Shown here piece by piece: positions 19,266-28,706 of a stretch of DNA of 64,000 nt. This DNA is from Prochlorococcus sp. AG-347-K18. GTDB taxonomy: Bacteria; Cyanobacteriota; Cyanobacteriia; PCC-6307; Cyanobiaceae. Below the pieces are notes generated by a model that saw nothing but the letters and a program-made list of their open reading frames with translations, searched no databases and was not told where the DNA came from. The stretch is taken from contig QCCF01000005.1 in the NCBI GenBank assembly GCA_003281365.1, positions 1 to 64,000 of the forward strand. Direction: 5' to 3'. Every line of letters begins with the position of its first letter. Positions within the stretch are counted from its first letter, which is position 1. The position numbers were made by a program, and so were the translations under genes.

Positions 19266-20165
19266 TTGACTAAAACCAATTTCGAAAAACTTAGTGATAT
19301 TAATGTTGAATTTTTTGAGAGTGCCAAAATATCTCTATTAGATCCATTAGGTCTTTATTTAGCAAATGATGTTAAGTGGATTAAAATCAATGACAATTGG
19401 AACTCTTTAAAATTCCCCGTGGTTATGGGAGGAAAAGGTCAACCTTTACTTCTCCTACATGGCTTTGATAGTAGCTTTTTAGAGTTTAGGAGAATATATC
19501 AATCATTAAAAAAAAAATTCCTAGTTATAATACCTGATCTTTTAGGGTTTGGTTTTAGTCCTCGTTGCGCAACAAATGAATACAATCCCTCGAAAATAAT
19601 TTCATATTTAATTGATCTTCTTCAGACCTTACAAATAACAAAGAATCTAAAAATTATAGGTGCCTCTATGGGAGGTTCAATAGCTTTGAAACTTGCTTAT
19701 AAAATCCCTGATTCAATTGATAAAATTATCCTTTTATCTCCCGCCGGATTGTTTGGAGAACCTAAGAGTATCCCTTTTCCTCTTAACCATATTGGAGCCT
19801 CATTTCTTGGATTACCTCAGGTCAGAAAAAGTCTTTGTAGGCAAGCATTTGCTTTCCCAGATGAATGTGTTGGTGAAATGGAAGAACAAATTGCTTCAAT
19901 TCACTTAGGTTGTAAAGGATGGAGGAATTCACTTGCATCATTTGCAAAAAGTGGTGGGTTTGCTGGGACATATAAATATATCCAAAATATTCCAATTAAA
20001 GCAGTATGTGGAGAAAATGATCGCATTCTAGGAAAAAAAGAGATTAAAAATATAAGAAAAATTGAAAAATTAAATTTTGTAGGTTTACAAAATTGTGGTC
20101 ATCTTCCTCATGTAGATTTACCGTCTTTATCAAGTAAAATTATCCAAGATTATTTTTTGGAATAA
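19266..20165 (+). CDS. Alpha/beta hydrolase fold protein
   Basis: A 299-residue alpha/beta hydrolase of unknown substrate. It shows the oxyanion-hole HGFDSS (about 66), the nucleophile elbow GASMGGS (Ser about 135), a late Asp in CGENDRI and the catalytic His in NCGHLPHVD near the C-terminus, so the triad looks complete. It resembles small esterase/hydrolase relatives next to photosynthesis genes in cyanobacteria, but no function can be assigned. The start is taken as TTG at 19266, as the first Met is far inside the fold. Convergent with cdsA. Confidence 0.8.
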   Translation: MTKTNFEKLSDINVEFFESAKISLLDPLGLYLANDVKWIKINDNWNSLKFPVVMGGKGQPLLLLHGFDSSFLEFRRIYQSLKKKFLVIIPDLLGFGFSPRCATNEYNPSKIISYLIDLLQTLQITKNLKIIGASMGGSIALKLAYKIPDSIDKIILLSPAGLFGEPKSIPFPLNHIGASFLGLPQVRKSLCRQAFAFPDECVGEMEEQIASIHLGCKGWRNSLASFAKSGGFAGTYKYIQNIPIKAVCGENDRILGKKEIKNIRKIEKLNFVGLQNCGHLPHVDLPSLSSKIIQDYFLE

Positions 20166-20176
20166 TAGATTTTTAA

Positions 20177-21034
20177 TTAACTTAGATACTTGAGAATTAT
20201 AAAAATGTAATATAAAACAGATGGAGTAAAAATGTAACTGTCAATTCTGTCAAGAATACCTCCATGCCCTGGTAAAAAAGTTCCGGAATCTTTAATTTTT
20301 GCATCTCTTTTCATCATTGATTCAATTAAATCTCCAACTAATGCCATAAGAGAAATTAAAATTCCATATAAAATTCCTGTTAATAAAGGAATTTCCCAAT
20401 TCAGCAAAAAAGCAAATAATATTGCTAGCAAAATTGAACACGAAATCCCCCCAATTAAACCTTCCACTGTTTTGCTTGGAGATATTGGAGAAAGTGATTT
20501 TTTACCGAATGACTTCCCAATGAAATAAGAACCAATATCACTAGCTACAATTAAAAAACAAGAAGTTAAAGTTAAATGTAGACCTGTAGTATTTGATAAG
20601 TTTTCAAAAGAAATTAAACCTTGATTTGAACTCATGAGAACTGTTTCTAATCCCCTTAACCTTATCCAGTAACTAGGTAAAAAACCCAAATAGAATAAAC
20701 CAAAAATAGAAGCTGCGATATCAGAAATTGTTCCAGGTTTTGGTTGCAAAAGTAACCAAGTGCATATTCCAACCGAACAGATAGGCAAAATTGAATTTGA
20801 TATTTCTCCTTCAATCAAACCTATGGTCTCAAGAAAAGTGGTAATAATAATAAAAAAAGATGAAAATAATGTGGTTTTTGTGGCTGGTTTTATTCCTTTA
20901 AATTCAGCCATTCTAAAAAATTCTAATAATGCTAAATAAGTAAGCAAAGCTATTGACAATGCAAAAACCCATCCCCCCAACAAAACAACAATTAAACCAA
21001 ATATTCCTATAAGTAACCCGCTTCTCAATCTCAT
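20177..21034 (-). CDS. cdsA: Phosphatidate cytidylyltransferase CdsA
   Basis: An integral membrane enzyme that makes CDP-diacylglycerol from phosphatidate and CTP, the precursor of phosphatidylglycerol, which photosystems need. The 285-residue protein has about eight hydrophobic helices and the family signature in the C-terminal part: SPSKTVEGLIGG, then LVGDLIESMMKRDAKIKDSGTFLPGHGGILDRIDS, with the conserved Asp residues intact. It starts nine bases after the decarboxylase gene and is probably co-transcribed with it. Confidence 0.95.
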   Translation of the reverse strand: MRLRSGLLIGIFGLIVVLLGGWVFALSIALLTYLALLEFFRMAEFKGIKPATKTTLFSSFFIIITTFLETIGLIEGEISNSILPICSVGICTWLLLQPKPGTISDIAASIFGLFYLGFLPSYWIRLRGLETVLMSSNQGLISFENLSNTTGLHLTLTSCFLIVASDIGSYFIGKSFGKKSLSPISPSKTVEGLIGGISCSILLAILFAFLLNWEIPLLTGILYGILISLMALVGDLIESMMKRDAKIKDSGTFLPGHGGILDRIDSYIFTPSVLYYIFIILKYLS

Positions 21035-21043
21035 ATCAAATTC

Positions 21044-22441
21044 CTATTTTAATATGACTCTTATATTAAAATTTACCAAATCTTTGTTGCATAAACTCTG
21101 ATTATTTATCCAATTAAATCTATCAATGTCAATTTTTTCTCCAGGAACTAGTAAAGGTATCCCAGGAGGATAAGGGCAAATAATATCTCCAGATATTCTA
21201 TTTAATGATTGTGAGAAAGGAATACTCTGAGTTTTACTTCTCCAAGCAATTCCAATTCCGATCTCAGGAGCTTGAACTAACTTAAATGGCGATTTAAATA
21301 CTTCTAAACTTTTTGATTTTTTAGTATTTAATAGTAATTTATTCCATAACTTCTCAAATAAATTAAGAAAATCTCTTTGATTCGCAAATCCTAAGCAAAA
21401 AGTGAGAGTCATCATTTCTGGTAATTCAGCAATAAGACCATTTCTATAAAAAAATTTATCAGCTGTAAAACCATCAATTCCAACCTTTGAAGTATTCAAT
21501 ATTATTTTTAAAGGATCTTGGGTTTCAATGAGAGGAATTTGCTTTTGCAATAATTTTTTGTAGATGCTTTTTGCCTCAAGAATTCTTTTTTGATATCTTG
21601 ATAAACTTTTTTTATTTAACCAATCATTAAGAGATTCTTCACAAGAAGAAAGTAATAGGGAACTGGGACTGGTAGTTTGCAATAGATTAATACTTTTAAT
21701 TAATTTTTGCTCATTTACTAAATCTCCCTTGTACCAGAGTACTGCTGTTTGAGTTAATCCATTTAGGGACTTATGCAATGAATGAACTACTAAATCAGCA
21801 TTAGATAATAAAGAGGATTTTGGTAAATCAAGGTTTTCACAAAAAAGGAAGTAAGAACCATGAGCTTCATCAACTAAAACAGGTAAATTTTTTTTGTGAC
21901 AAAGATCTATTAAAGGGTTTAGATCTATTGAATAACCATGATAAGTGGGACTTACAAGAATAATACCTACAATTTTTTCCTTATTAAAATTTATTTTATT
22001 AAATACATTCTTCAACCATTTTTCTGTTATCGGCCTGTAATGACCAGTTTCAATTGCATATTCTAGATCGAAAAATATTAGATTTATGTTTTGACTGGCA
22101 CATATTTTTATAACACTTACATGTATATTTCGAGGTACTAGAATATAATCGCCCGGATTAGCCATTGCAATTACAGCTGATTGAATTAATCCAGAGGCTC
22201 CATTAACACCAAAAAAACATTCTTTAACTTTAAATTTTTCAGAGAGTTTTCTTTGCGATTTTGCAATCAACCCGCTTTTGGAGGTTGGCGAACCTATTTC
22301 TGGTAGTTCTGGTAAGTCCCAAATTCCAGGTGAATTTTTTAGTAATTTTACTAATCTTTTTGGTAATGCTGCACCCCTGTTATGAGCAGGAAAGAAAAGT
22401 GACTTTAAAAACTTTTTAGTTAGAAAAGAAGAAATTCTCAT
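21044..22441 (-). CDS. Orn/Lys/Arg decarboxylase family PLP enzyme
   Basis: A 465-residue fold-type I PLP decarboxylase of the short bacterial group related to Bacillus SpeA/YaaO. The PLP lysine is in VVHSLHKSLNGLTQTAVL, with the preceding VDEAHGSYF binding the cofactor. The C-terminal part has PYPPGIPLLVPGE, the family signature. Substrate could be arginine, ornithine or lysine and cannot be told from sequence; cyanobacteria normally make polyamines from arginine. The gene leads a likely two-gene operon with cdsA and is divergent from the UbiB-like gene (65 bases). Confidence 0.88.
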   Translation of the reverse strand: MRISSFLTKKFLKSLFFPAHNRGAALPKRLVKLLKNSPGIWDLPELPEIGSPTSKSGLIAKSQRKLSEKFKVKECFFGVNGASGLIQSAVIAMANPGDYILVPRNIHVSVIKICASQNINLIFFDLEYAIETGHYRPITEKWLKNVFNKINFNKEKIVGIILVSPTYHGYSIDLNPLIDLCHKKNLPVLVDEAHGSYFLFCENLDLPKSSLLSNADLVVHSLHKSLNGLTQTAVLWYKGDLVNEQKLIKSINLLQTTSPSSLLLSSCEESLNDWLNKKSLSRYQKRILEAKSIYKKLLQKQIPLIETQDPLKIILNTSKVGIDGFTADKFFYRNGLIAELPEMMTLTFCLGFANQRDFLNLFEKLWNKLLLNTKKSKSLEVFKSPFKLVQAPEIGIGIAWRSKTQSIPFSQSLNRISGDIICPYPPGIPLLVPGEKIDIDRFNWINNQSLCNKDLVNFNIRVILK

Positions 22442-22506
22442 GAAGTATTAATGTCGCATATAGAATAAATTAAGAGAGATTCTTCTTTGATTTTTTTTAA
22501 AAATTA

Positions 22507-24165
22507 ATGACAAAACCTTATTCGAAGTATTCAGCAAAAGGCGACCTAATCTGGTTGATTCTAAGACCATGGATTTTTATACCAAGAGTATTGTATATCT
22601 TTTTAACTTTTATTTTTCTTTTTTTAAGACTTCTTTTTCAAGGTAACAGTAAAAATAAAAATGTACAGAAAAATCTTTCAAAATATCTTTTCGATGTAAT
22701 AACCGATTTAGGACCATGTTACATAAAACTAGGGCAAGCACTTTCAACAAGACCAGATCTTGTTAGACAAGATTGGCTTACAGAACTAACAAACTTACAG
22801 GATAATCTCCCCCCATTTGAACATAAAATTGCTTTAAAAATAATAAAAGAGGAACTTGGTGCGCATGCTGATGAATTGTTTGATGAGTTTCCAGATAGCC
22901 CTATTGCTTCAGCAAGCTTAGGTCAAGTATATAAAGCAAAAACAAAAAATAATACTTATGTAGCTGTTAAAGTGCAGAGGCCAAATTTGTACTTTCTAAT
23001 TAGGAGAGATGTTGTAATTTTAAGATTTTTAGCTACTATTTTTTCACCTTTTCTACCATTAAATATTGGAGTTGGAATTGGAGAAATAATTGATGAATTT
23101 GGAAAAGCCCTTTTTGATGAAATTGACTATGAAAAAGAGGGTGAAAATGCTTTAAGATTTGCAAATATATTTAAAAATAATCCCAATATTTTTATCCCTA
23201 AATTGGAAAAAGACTTTTCTTCCAAAAGGATCATCACAACCTCTTGGATTGATGGAGTTAAATTGAAAGATCGTTCATTATTAGAGCAAAATGGTTTAAT
23301 ACCTTCTTCTTTTATAAAGACTTGTGTAATAAGTGGTCTACAACAATTATTTGAATATGGATATTTTCATGCAGATCCTCACCCAGGAAATATGTTTGCT
23401 CTAAAAGGAGGAAATGCAGATTGTGGCAATTTAGCTTATGTAGATTTTGGAATGATGGATACAATTACAAATTCAGATAGAATCACTTTAATTAAGGCAA
23501 TTGTTCACATAATAAACGAAGAATATTATCTCCTAGCAAAAGATTTCCAGAAATTAGGGTTTTTAAATAAAGATCAAGACCTTCAAAAACTTGTTGAACC
23601 ATTAAAAGAAGTTTTAGGGGGATCTCTAAGTGCTGAGGTCGGCGATTTTAATCTTAAAAACGTAACTGATAGATTCTCAAAATTAATGTATTCTTATCCA
23701 TTTAGAGTGCCCAGTAGATTTGCATTAATAATAAGAGCAGTTGTTAGTCAAGAAGGGTTAGCTCTAAGATTAGATCCTGAATTTAAAATTTTAAAAATTG
23801 CTTATCCTTATATAGCTAAAAAACTACTTACTGATAACTCTGAAGAGATTTTAGAAATTTTATTAGAAGTAGTTTTTGATAATAAAGGTAGAATTCAAAT
23901 AGAAAAAGTTGAAAGTTTATTGAATATTTTATTTAAAGATTCTGAAAATATTAATTCAGACCTGATACCAGTTGCTAATGCTGGGTTGAAATTATTTGTG
24001 AGTAAAAAAGGTTCTGAAGTTCGCAAAAATCTTCTTCTAAGCCTCATAAAAGATGATAAATTAGAATTTAATGATGCAAAAAAACTCTTAAGTTTGATTA
24101 GAGATACTTTTAGCCCTTTGAATATCGCAAAAAGTGCTGTACAAAATATAATTTCTACAGTTTAG
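22507..24165 (+). CDS. ABC1/UbiB family atypical kinase
   Basis: A 552-residue ABC1/UbiB/ADCK protein. These atypical kinase-like ATPases support quinone synthesis and, in plastids and cyanobacteria, plastoquinone and tocopherol metabolism. Signature elements: the KxGQ motif YIKLGQALSTRPDL (about 75), SPIASASLGQVYKA (an Ala-rich ATP loop), AVKVQRP, the catalytic FHADPHPGNMF (about 290) and VDFGMMD in place of DFG. A hydrophobic N-terminal segment (IPRVLYIFLTFIFLFLRLLF) suggests membrane association. All key residues are present. Substrate unknown. Confidence 0.88.
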   Translation: MTKPYSKYSAKGDLIWLILRPWIFIPRVLYIFLTFIFLFLRLLFQGNSKNKNVQKNLSKYLFDVITDLGPCYIKLGQALSTRPDLVRQDWLTELTNLQDNLPPFEHKIALKIIKEELGAHADELFDEFPDSPIASASLGQVYKAKTKNNTYVAVKVQRPNLYFLIRRDVVILRFLATIFSPFLPLNIGVGIGEIIDEFGKALFDEIDYEKEGENALRFANIFKNNPNIFIPKLEKDFSSKRIITTSWIDGVKLKDRSLLEQNGLIPSSFIKTCVISGLQQLFEYGYFHADPHPGNMFALKGGNADCGNLAYVDFGMMDTITNSDRITLIKAIVHIINEEYYLLAKDFQKLGFLNKDQDLQKLVEPLKEVLGGSLSAEVGDFNLKNVTDRFSKLMYSYPFRVPSRFALIIRAVVSQEGLALRLDPEFKILKIAYPYIAKKLLTDNSEEILEILLEVVFDNKGRIQIEKVESLLNILFKDSENINSDLIPVANAGLKLFVSKKGSEVRKNLLLSLIKDDKLEFNDAKKLLSLIRDTFSPLNIAKSAVQNIISTV

Positions 24166-24280
24166 TTTTTATATTTATTTGTAATAAATTTACTTATGAT
24201 TTTTAATTTATTAAAATTTAATAAATCACTTACTTCTAAAATTTGAGTACTAAAAGAATTAATAAATTTGGGCATGTGGG

Positions 24281-24775
24281 ATGAATATTTTGAAAAATCT
24301 TTTTATTCTTAATAAAAAATCTGAAAATAATAAAGGCTTTAATAATGTCGTTACGGATCATTTTATAGAAGTCGCCAATTTAGTAAAAGCAGCAAGAATC
24401 GAACAAAATCTAACAATAAAAGAGTTGTCAAATATTTCTAAAATTCCTGAACGAACTTTAAATTCTATTGAAAATAATAATAAAAGTATGAGACCGAAGG
24501 ATCCTTTTATAAGATCGATCTTAATTAAATTAGAGGAATGCCTAGCTTTAAAAAAAAATACTTTAGTAAAACTATCAATTCGAGAAAGAGATACTTCTAA
24601 GGTAGGGAAAAAAGATTTCCTGTTCAGCAAATTCGACATTATAAATACTTGGCAGGGAAGTCTTTTGTATTTTTTTATATTAATTCTTTCTATATTTTTG
24701 TTAAAAAGATACTTTATTTTGAATGTTAATGTTATTGAGATTCAAACTATTGATAATAAAATCATAAAAAAATAA
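24281..24775 (+). CDS. RodZ-like protein with helix-turn-helix and one membrane helix
   Basis: A 164-residue protein with an N-terminal Xre-like helix-turn-helix (about 34-90; LVKAARIEQNLTIKELSNISKIPERTLNSIE) and a single membrane helix (about 127-144; LLYFFILILSIFLL), then about 20 residues. This is the layout of RodZ, which in rod-shaped bacteria links MreB to the wall machinery, but the long periplasmic domain is missing. A membrane-bound regulator is an alternative. It follows the UbiB-like gene by 115 AT-rich bases. Confidence 0.7.
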   Translation: MNILKNLFILNKKSENNKGFNNVVTDHFIEVANLVKAARIEQNLTIKELSNISKIPERTLNSIENNNKSMRPKDPFIRSILIKLEECLALKKNTLVKLSIRERDTSKVGKKDFLFSKFDIINTWQGSLLYFFILILSIFLLKRYFILNVNVIEIQTIDNKIIKK

Positions 24776-24789
24776 TTTTAAATTGGGCC

Positions 24790-26310
24790 TTATTTTCTTG
24801 TTCTCCCAAAATTATTTCCTAGCTCACTAAAAATTCCTATATTTTTATCTATTTCTTCAAAAGTTTGATTTAACTTCCATTTCCAGTTGTTTTTTGTGGT
24901 GCCTGGCTTATTTAATCTACTTGAGTCATCTAGAGATAATATATCTTGCATTGGTGCGATAAAGAGATTAGCACTTGTCCCCATGCCAATTTCTATTAAA
25001 CGCCAAGAAGGATTCTCAGAAAATTTATATTCATCTTTGAGTCTTTTTTGGGTGTCAATGTCTAAATAGTTCCACCATGAAAGAGAAGTAGAGTTATCGT
25101 GAGTACCTGTATAAACAACCCAATTTTCTCCTTCAATATTCTTAGGTAAATATGGGTTGTCTTCATTACCATCAAAAGCGAACTGTAATATTTTCATGCC
25201 AGGTAGTTCAAAATTTTTCCTTAATTTTTCTACATCAGGTGTTATGACTCCTAAATCTTCAGCGATAATTGGTAAATAGTCATCTCCTAAATCCTTTTTA
25301 AGTTTATTTAATAAAGCCCTACCTGGAGAATTTATCCATTTGCCACAAATTGCTGATTTAGAATTGCCATTAACTCTCCAATAACCCGCCAAACCTCTGA
25401 AATGATCCAATCTTAAAAGATCCATAAGTTCAAATTGCCTTTTAAATCTTTTTATCCACCAATTGAAATTAGTTTTCTTGTGTTTTGTCCAAAAATAAGT
25501 TGGAGTGCCCCATAATTGTCCTGTTGATGAAAAATAATCAGGTGGAACCCCACTTTGAAATATTAAATCTCCATTTTTAAAAATTGAAAATAGTGATTTA
25601 TTACTCCAGACGTCAGCACTATCTCTAGAAACATAAAAGGGCAAATCTCCTATCAGCTTGATATTTCTTGCGTTAGCGAAGTTTTTAATGACTCTCCATT
25701 GTTCATGTAAATGCCACTGTATTAATTTCTCAATAAGTATTTCTTCACTTTTCTCCCTAATCCAAGATTTTAAAAACTTGTTGTTTTTTATTTTAAATTC
25801 TTTAGGCCATTGCCACCAAGGCAACATATTAAATTCCTGCCTAATAACAATAAATATCGCATAATCTTCAACCCAAAAGTTCTTACAAATCCATTTATAA
25901 AAATCAAGTTTTCTTTGTTCAGATTGACGATCCCAACCTTCTAAAAGGAGTTTACCTAATTTTTTTGTTAAATCATCAGCAACACCAAAATCAAATTGAT
26001 TCTTATTCTGATTTATAGGTACTAATTCTTCTTGATCAGAAATAAAAATAAAACCTTTTTCGATTAAATCATCTACATCAAGAAACCATGGGTTTAGTGC
26101 AAAACTTGATGGTGAACTATATGGAGAACCTGTTGAGTCAGTTGGTGTAAGAGGTAAAAATTGCCAGTATTCAATACCATGCTTATTAAGCGTTTTTATC
26201 CATTCTTTAGCACCTTTACCAAAAGTTCCGCACACTCTTCCTCCTGGAATACATGTTGGATGCATGAGTATGCCTAATGATTTTTTTTTTGAGTCTTCAT
26301 TTATGGACAT
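24790..26310 (-). CDS. malQ: 4-alpha-glucanotransferase (amylomaltase) MalQ
   Basis: A GH77 enzyme that rearranges maltodextrins during glycogen breakdown. Motifs: LPLTPTDSTGSPYSSPSSFA, GDLPFYVSRDSADVW, nucleophile region RLDHFRGLAGYWRV (Asp), acid/base IIAEDLGVITPDV (Glu) and THDNSTS. I place the start at ATG 26310, giving 506 residues, the usual length and with the conserved N-terminus beginning shortly before GILMHPTCIPGG. The frame stays open to a TTG at 26397, which would add 29 residues with no family match known to me. Together with the GH57 enzyme at 42358 it indicates glycogen metabolism. Confidence 0.93.
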   Translation of the reverse strand: MSINEDSKKKSLGILMHPTCIPGGRVCGTFGKGAKEWIKTLNKHGIEYWQFLPLTPTDSTGSPYSSPSSFALNPWFLDVDDLIEKGFIFISDQEELVPINQNKNQFDFGVADDLTKKLGKLLLEGWDRQSEQRKLDFYKWICKNFWVEDYAIFIVIRQEFNMLPWWQWPKEFKIKNNKFLKSWIREKSEEILIEKLIQWHLHEQWRVIKNFANARNIKLIGDLPFYVSRDSADVWSNKSLFSIFKNGDLIFQSGVPPDYFSSTGQLWGTPTYFWTKHKKTNFNWWIKRFKRQFELMDLLRLDHFRGLAGYWRVNGNSKSAICGKWINSPGRALLNKLKKDLGDDYLPIIAEDLGVITPDVEKLRKNFELPGMKILQFAFDGNEDNPYLPKNIEGENWVVYTGTHDNSTSLSWWNYLDIDTQKRLKDEYKFSENPSWRLIEIGMGTSANLFIAPMQDILSLDDSSRLNKPGTTKNNWKWKLNQTFEEIDKNIGIFSELGNNFGRTRK

Positions 26311-26563
26311 ATTTTTAATTATATTTTGATCCTTTCCAGTTAAATTGTTTATTAATTCTATAAATTTAACGATATACAAATTTTTTTCAATTGACAAATA
26401 TTTTCCAGATGTTTTCTATTGAATTAAACTAAAACTAATATTTTTAATAGTTTTTTACTTTTTATTTTGCTTAAGAAATAACTTTTTTTAAAAGTTCAGG
26501 TTATTTTTTGCTAAATTCACATAAACGACTACGATAGAGGATATAGTTTATATTGCTAATTTC

Positions 26564-27559
26564 GTGACAAGTTTTATCACGGCAGTGCAGAATAAAGAAC
26601 CAAATTTTAATCTAAACAATAGTAGATTAAGGCTTGTAGGTGGAACAACTAATCCTAAATTAGCTTTAGAAATTGCATCATACTTAGGGATTGAAAATGT
26701 ACCTTTAATATCTAAAAGGTTTGCTGATGGAGAGCTCTATGTTCAGATTCAGCAATCTATTAGAGGCTGCGATGTATTTCTGGTACAGCCTACTTGCGCA
26801 CCTGTTAACGATAGCTTGATGGAATTGATGATAATGGTTGATGCATGCAAAAGAGCATCGGCTAGACAAATAACAGCTGTGATACCATATTTCGGATACG
26901 CTAGAGCAGATAGGAAGACTTCAGGAAGAGAATCTATAACTGCAAAGCTTACTGCTAATTTACTTGAAAGATCTGGCGTCGATAGAGTTTTAGCTATGGA
27001 TTTACATTCTGCTCAAATTCAAGGATATTTTGATATACCATGTGACCATATTTATGGATCCCCAGTTTTGATTGATTACTTAGAAAGCTTAAACTTAGAG
27101 GAAGTTGTAGTTGTTTCTCCTGATGTAGGCGGAGTTGCTAGGGCAAGAGCATTCGCAAAGCAAATGAAAGATGCCCCATTAGCAATAATTGACAAAAGAA
27201 GAGCAGCTCATAATATCGCAGAAAGTTTAACAGTAATTGGAGAGGTAAAGGGTAAAACAGCTATTCTGATTGACGATATGATCGATACTGGTGGTACTAT
27301 TTGCTCAGGGGCAAACTTATTGAAAAAAGAGGGAGCCAAGAGAATATTTGCATGTGCTTCACATGCAGTTTTTTCGCCTCCTTCTTATGAAAGATTAAGT
27401 AGGAAAGATTTATTTGAACAGGTTATAGTAACTAACAGTATTCCTGTTGACATTAAAGAAAGTTTCTCGCAATTAAAAGTTCTTTCAGTAGCAAATATGT
27501 TGGGAGAGGCTATTTGGAGAATTCATGAAGAAAGTTCTGTCAGCTCTATGTTTAGGTAA
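26564..27559 (+). CDS. prs: Ribose-phosphate pyrophosphokinase (PRPP synthase)
   Basis: Makes PRPP from ribose 5-phosphate and ATP for nucleotide, histidine and tryptophan synthesis. The 331-residue protein has the ATP-binding RFADGELYVQI, the catalytic flexible loop with RADRKTSGRE, DLHSAQIQGYF and the PRPP-binding loop AILIDDMIDTGGT. The start is GTG at 26564; a 15-residue leader precedes the conserved LRLVGGTTNPKLA. The 5' gap of 253 bases to the malQ ATG holds no other gene. Confidence 0.96.
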   Translation: MTSFITAVQNKEPNFNLNNSRLRLVGGTTNPKLALEIASYLGIENVPLISKRFADGELYVQIQQSIRGCDVFLVQPTCAPVNDSLMELMIMVDACKRASARQITAVIPYFGYARADRKTSGRESITAKLTANLLERSGVDRVLAMDLHSAQIQGYFDIPCDHIYGSPVLIDYLESLNLEEVVVVSPDVGGVARARAFAKQMKDAPLAIIDKRRAAHNIAESLTVIGEVKGKTAILIDDMIDTGGTICSGANLLKKEGAKRIFACASHAVFSPPSYERLSRKDLFEQVIVTNSIPVDIKESFSQLKVLSVANMLGEAIWRIHEESSVSSMFR

Positions 27560-27568
27560 TGATAAGAA

Positions 27569-27994
27569 TTATTTTTTATTTTCCTTAAATATTTCTTCTA
27601 CTTTTTTTGTTACATCTTTGGGAACACTATCTGGACAATATTGAAGAGCTGTAGTAATAATTTGAAACTCTGCACCTGCGAATAGTTTTTCTTTCTTTAG
27701 TTTTTTATTCCCCAATTCCTTTACAGTACCTCCATGTTTCCCTTCTAAAACATTAACGTATGTTGCTGTAGCTATACCAACTGCTTTATTAAATTCAATA
27801 CCTGCTTTTGATGCGATACAAAGATAAGAGGCTCCCATTCCTTTATACAAATAAAGATCCTGTTCTGTGGCAGGCAATTTCTTGTCTGCTTTAATTTCTT
27901 TATTTAATATAGTCATCTCAAAAAGAGATAAACTCAACAGAATAAAAAAACTTGTGAATTTAATAAATTTTTTTAAATAAAAATTAATTACCAT
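27569..27994 (-). CDS. Secreted protein of unknown function
   Basis: A 141-residue protein with an N-terminal signal peptide (Lys-rich start, then FTSFFILLSLSLFEM) and a likely mature part from about 33 onward. The mature part has two Cys (YLCIASKAG and QYCPDS) that could form a disulfide, and no catalytic motif I can identify. I recognise it only as the type of conserved small periplasmic or lumenal protein common in picocyanobacteria. It is convergent with prs, nine bases from its stop. Confidence 0.7.
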   Translation of the reverse strand: MVINFYLKKFIKFTSFFILLSLSLFEMTILNKEIKADKKLPATEQDLYLYKGMGASYLCIASKAGIEFNKAVGIATATYVNVLEGKHGGTVKELGNKKLKKEKLFAGAEFQIITTALQYCPDSVPKDVTKKVEEIFKENKK

Positions 27995-28057
27995 TAACTA
28001 AAAACTTTTAATATCTAAGTTAACATCTAAAAATTAATTTTAATTGATGAAATGGAC

Positions 28058-28600
28058 TTACTTAATGATTTTTATTTCGTGATGATTCTCTACTATTTTT
28101 AGTTTATTTTTGTTCCATGAATATATAACCCTGTACCTGTAGTTATCAGAATCCACCAGTCTTGTGTGTTCAAGAATATACCAATCTTTGTAAGAAGATT
28201 CGAAAATTATTTCATGTTCATCTACTTGCTTGATATTTGATATTCCTTCAACATCACTTAAATAAAAATTTCCCCTCACAAGTTGATGACCTTTTAAGAA
28301 TGCATGCATTTCTCCTTGTTCTCTATATTGTGGATTCTCCTTAAAGAAATTATATTTTTTTTCTGGATACCACGTAAATTTATAATGCGATTCCCATTCA
28401 GATTTATTCTCTAAAGCTTGAATCTTTATATTCATGCACAAATTATAAGTTTTTTGCGCTTCATCAAGAAAATATGTTCTATTAGATTTCCAAGTCCCAA
28501 TATTTCTCGAAAACCATCTTTTTAAATTGCTATTTAGGCTGATTTCTGGAGAATTATTTTCACCAAAATTTAAGTCTTTCTTTTGATTAATAACAACCAT
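28058..28600 (-). CDS. Conserved protein, possibly lipocalin/CpeS-like
   Basis: A 180-residue soluble protein without signal peptide. The start of the domain, WFSRNIGTWKSNRTYFL (about 29-45), recalls the opening strand of phycobiliprotein lyases of the CpcS/CpeS type (G-x-W-x-S-x-R-T), and the end, YRYRVIYSWNKNKLKIVENHHE, has a beta-barrel-like strand pattern. A lipocalin-like fold is therefore possible, but I cannot show lyase activity, and the similarity is slight. It has its own transcript unit, 63 bases from the previous gene, and is divergent from sasA. Confidence 0.6.
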   Translation of the reverse strand: MVVINQKKDLNFGENNSPEISLNSNLKRWFSRNIGTWKSNRTYFLDEAQKTYNLCMNIKIQALENKSEWESHYKFTWYPEKKYNFFKENPQYREQGEMHAFLKGHQLVRGNFYLSDVEGISNIKQVDEHEIIFESSYKDWYILEHTRLVDSDNYRYRVIYSWNKNKLKIVENHHEIKIIK

Positions 28601-28706
28601 TTATAAATAAGTCCTATGTATTTGATAGCTTATTTGTAGAATAAAAATAAATATCTTAAGGTGTTCATAAGGATTAACAGCTTTTCAACACTTGAGGGCA
28701 AATCAT

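Noticed and set aside
24206-24226. AT-only inverted repeat (ATTTATTA / TAATAAAT) after the UbiB-like gene
   Set aside because: Eight A/T pairs are expected by chance in such AT-rich gaps; no T run follows that would make a terminator.
26311-26397. N-terminal 29-residue extension of MalQ from a TTG
   Set aside because: The ATG at 26310 gives the usual family length and the extension has no feature of its own, although it cannot be excluded.
26480-26496. AACTTTT-TTT-AAAAGTT hairpin between malQ and prs
   Set aside because: Short, nearly homopolymeric stem without a following T run; likely composition only.
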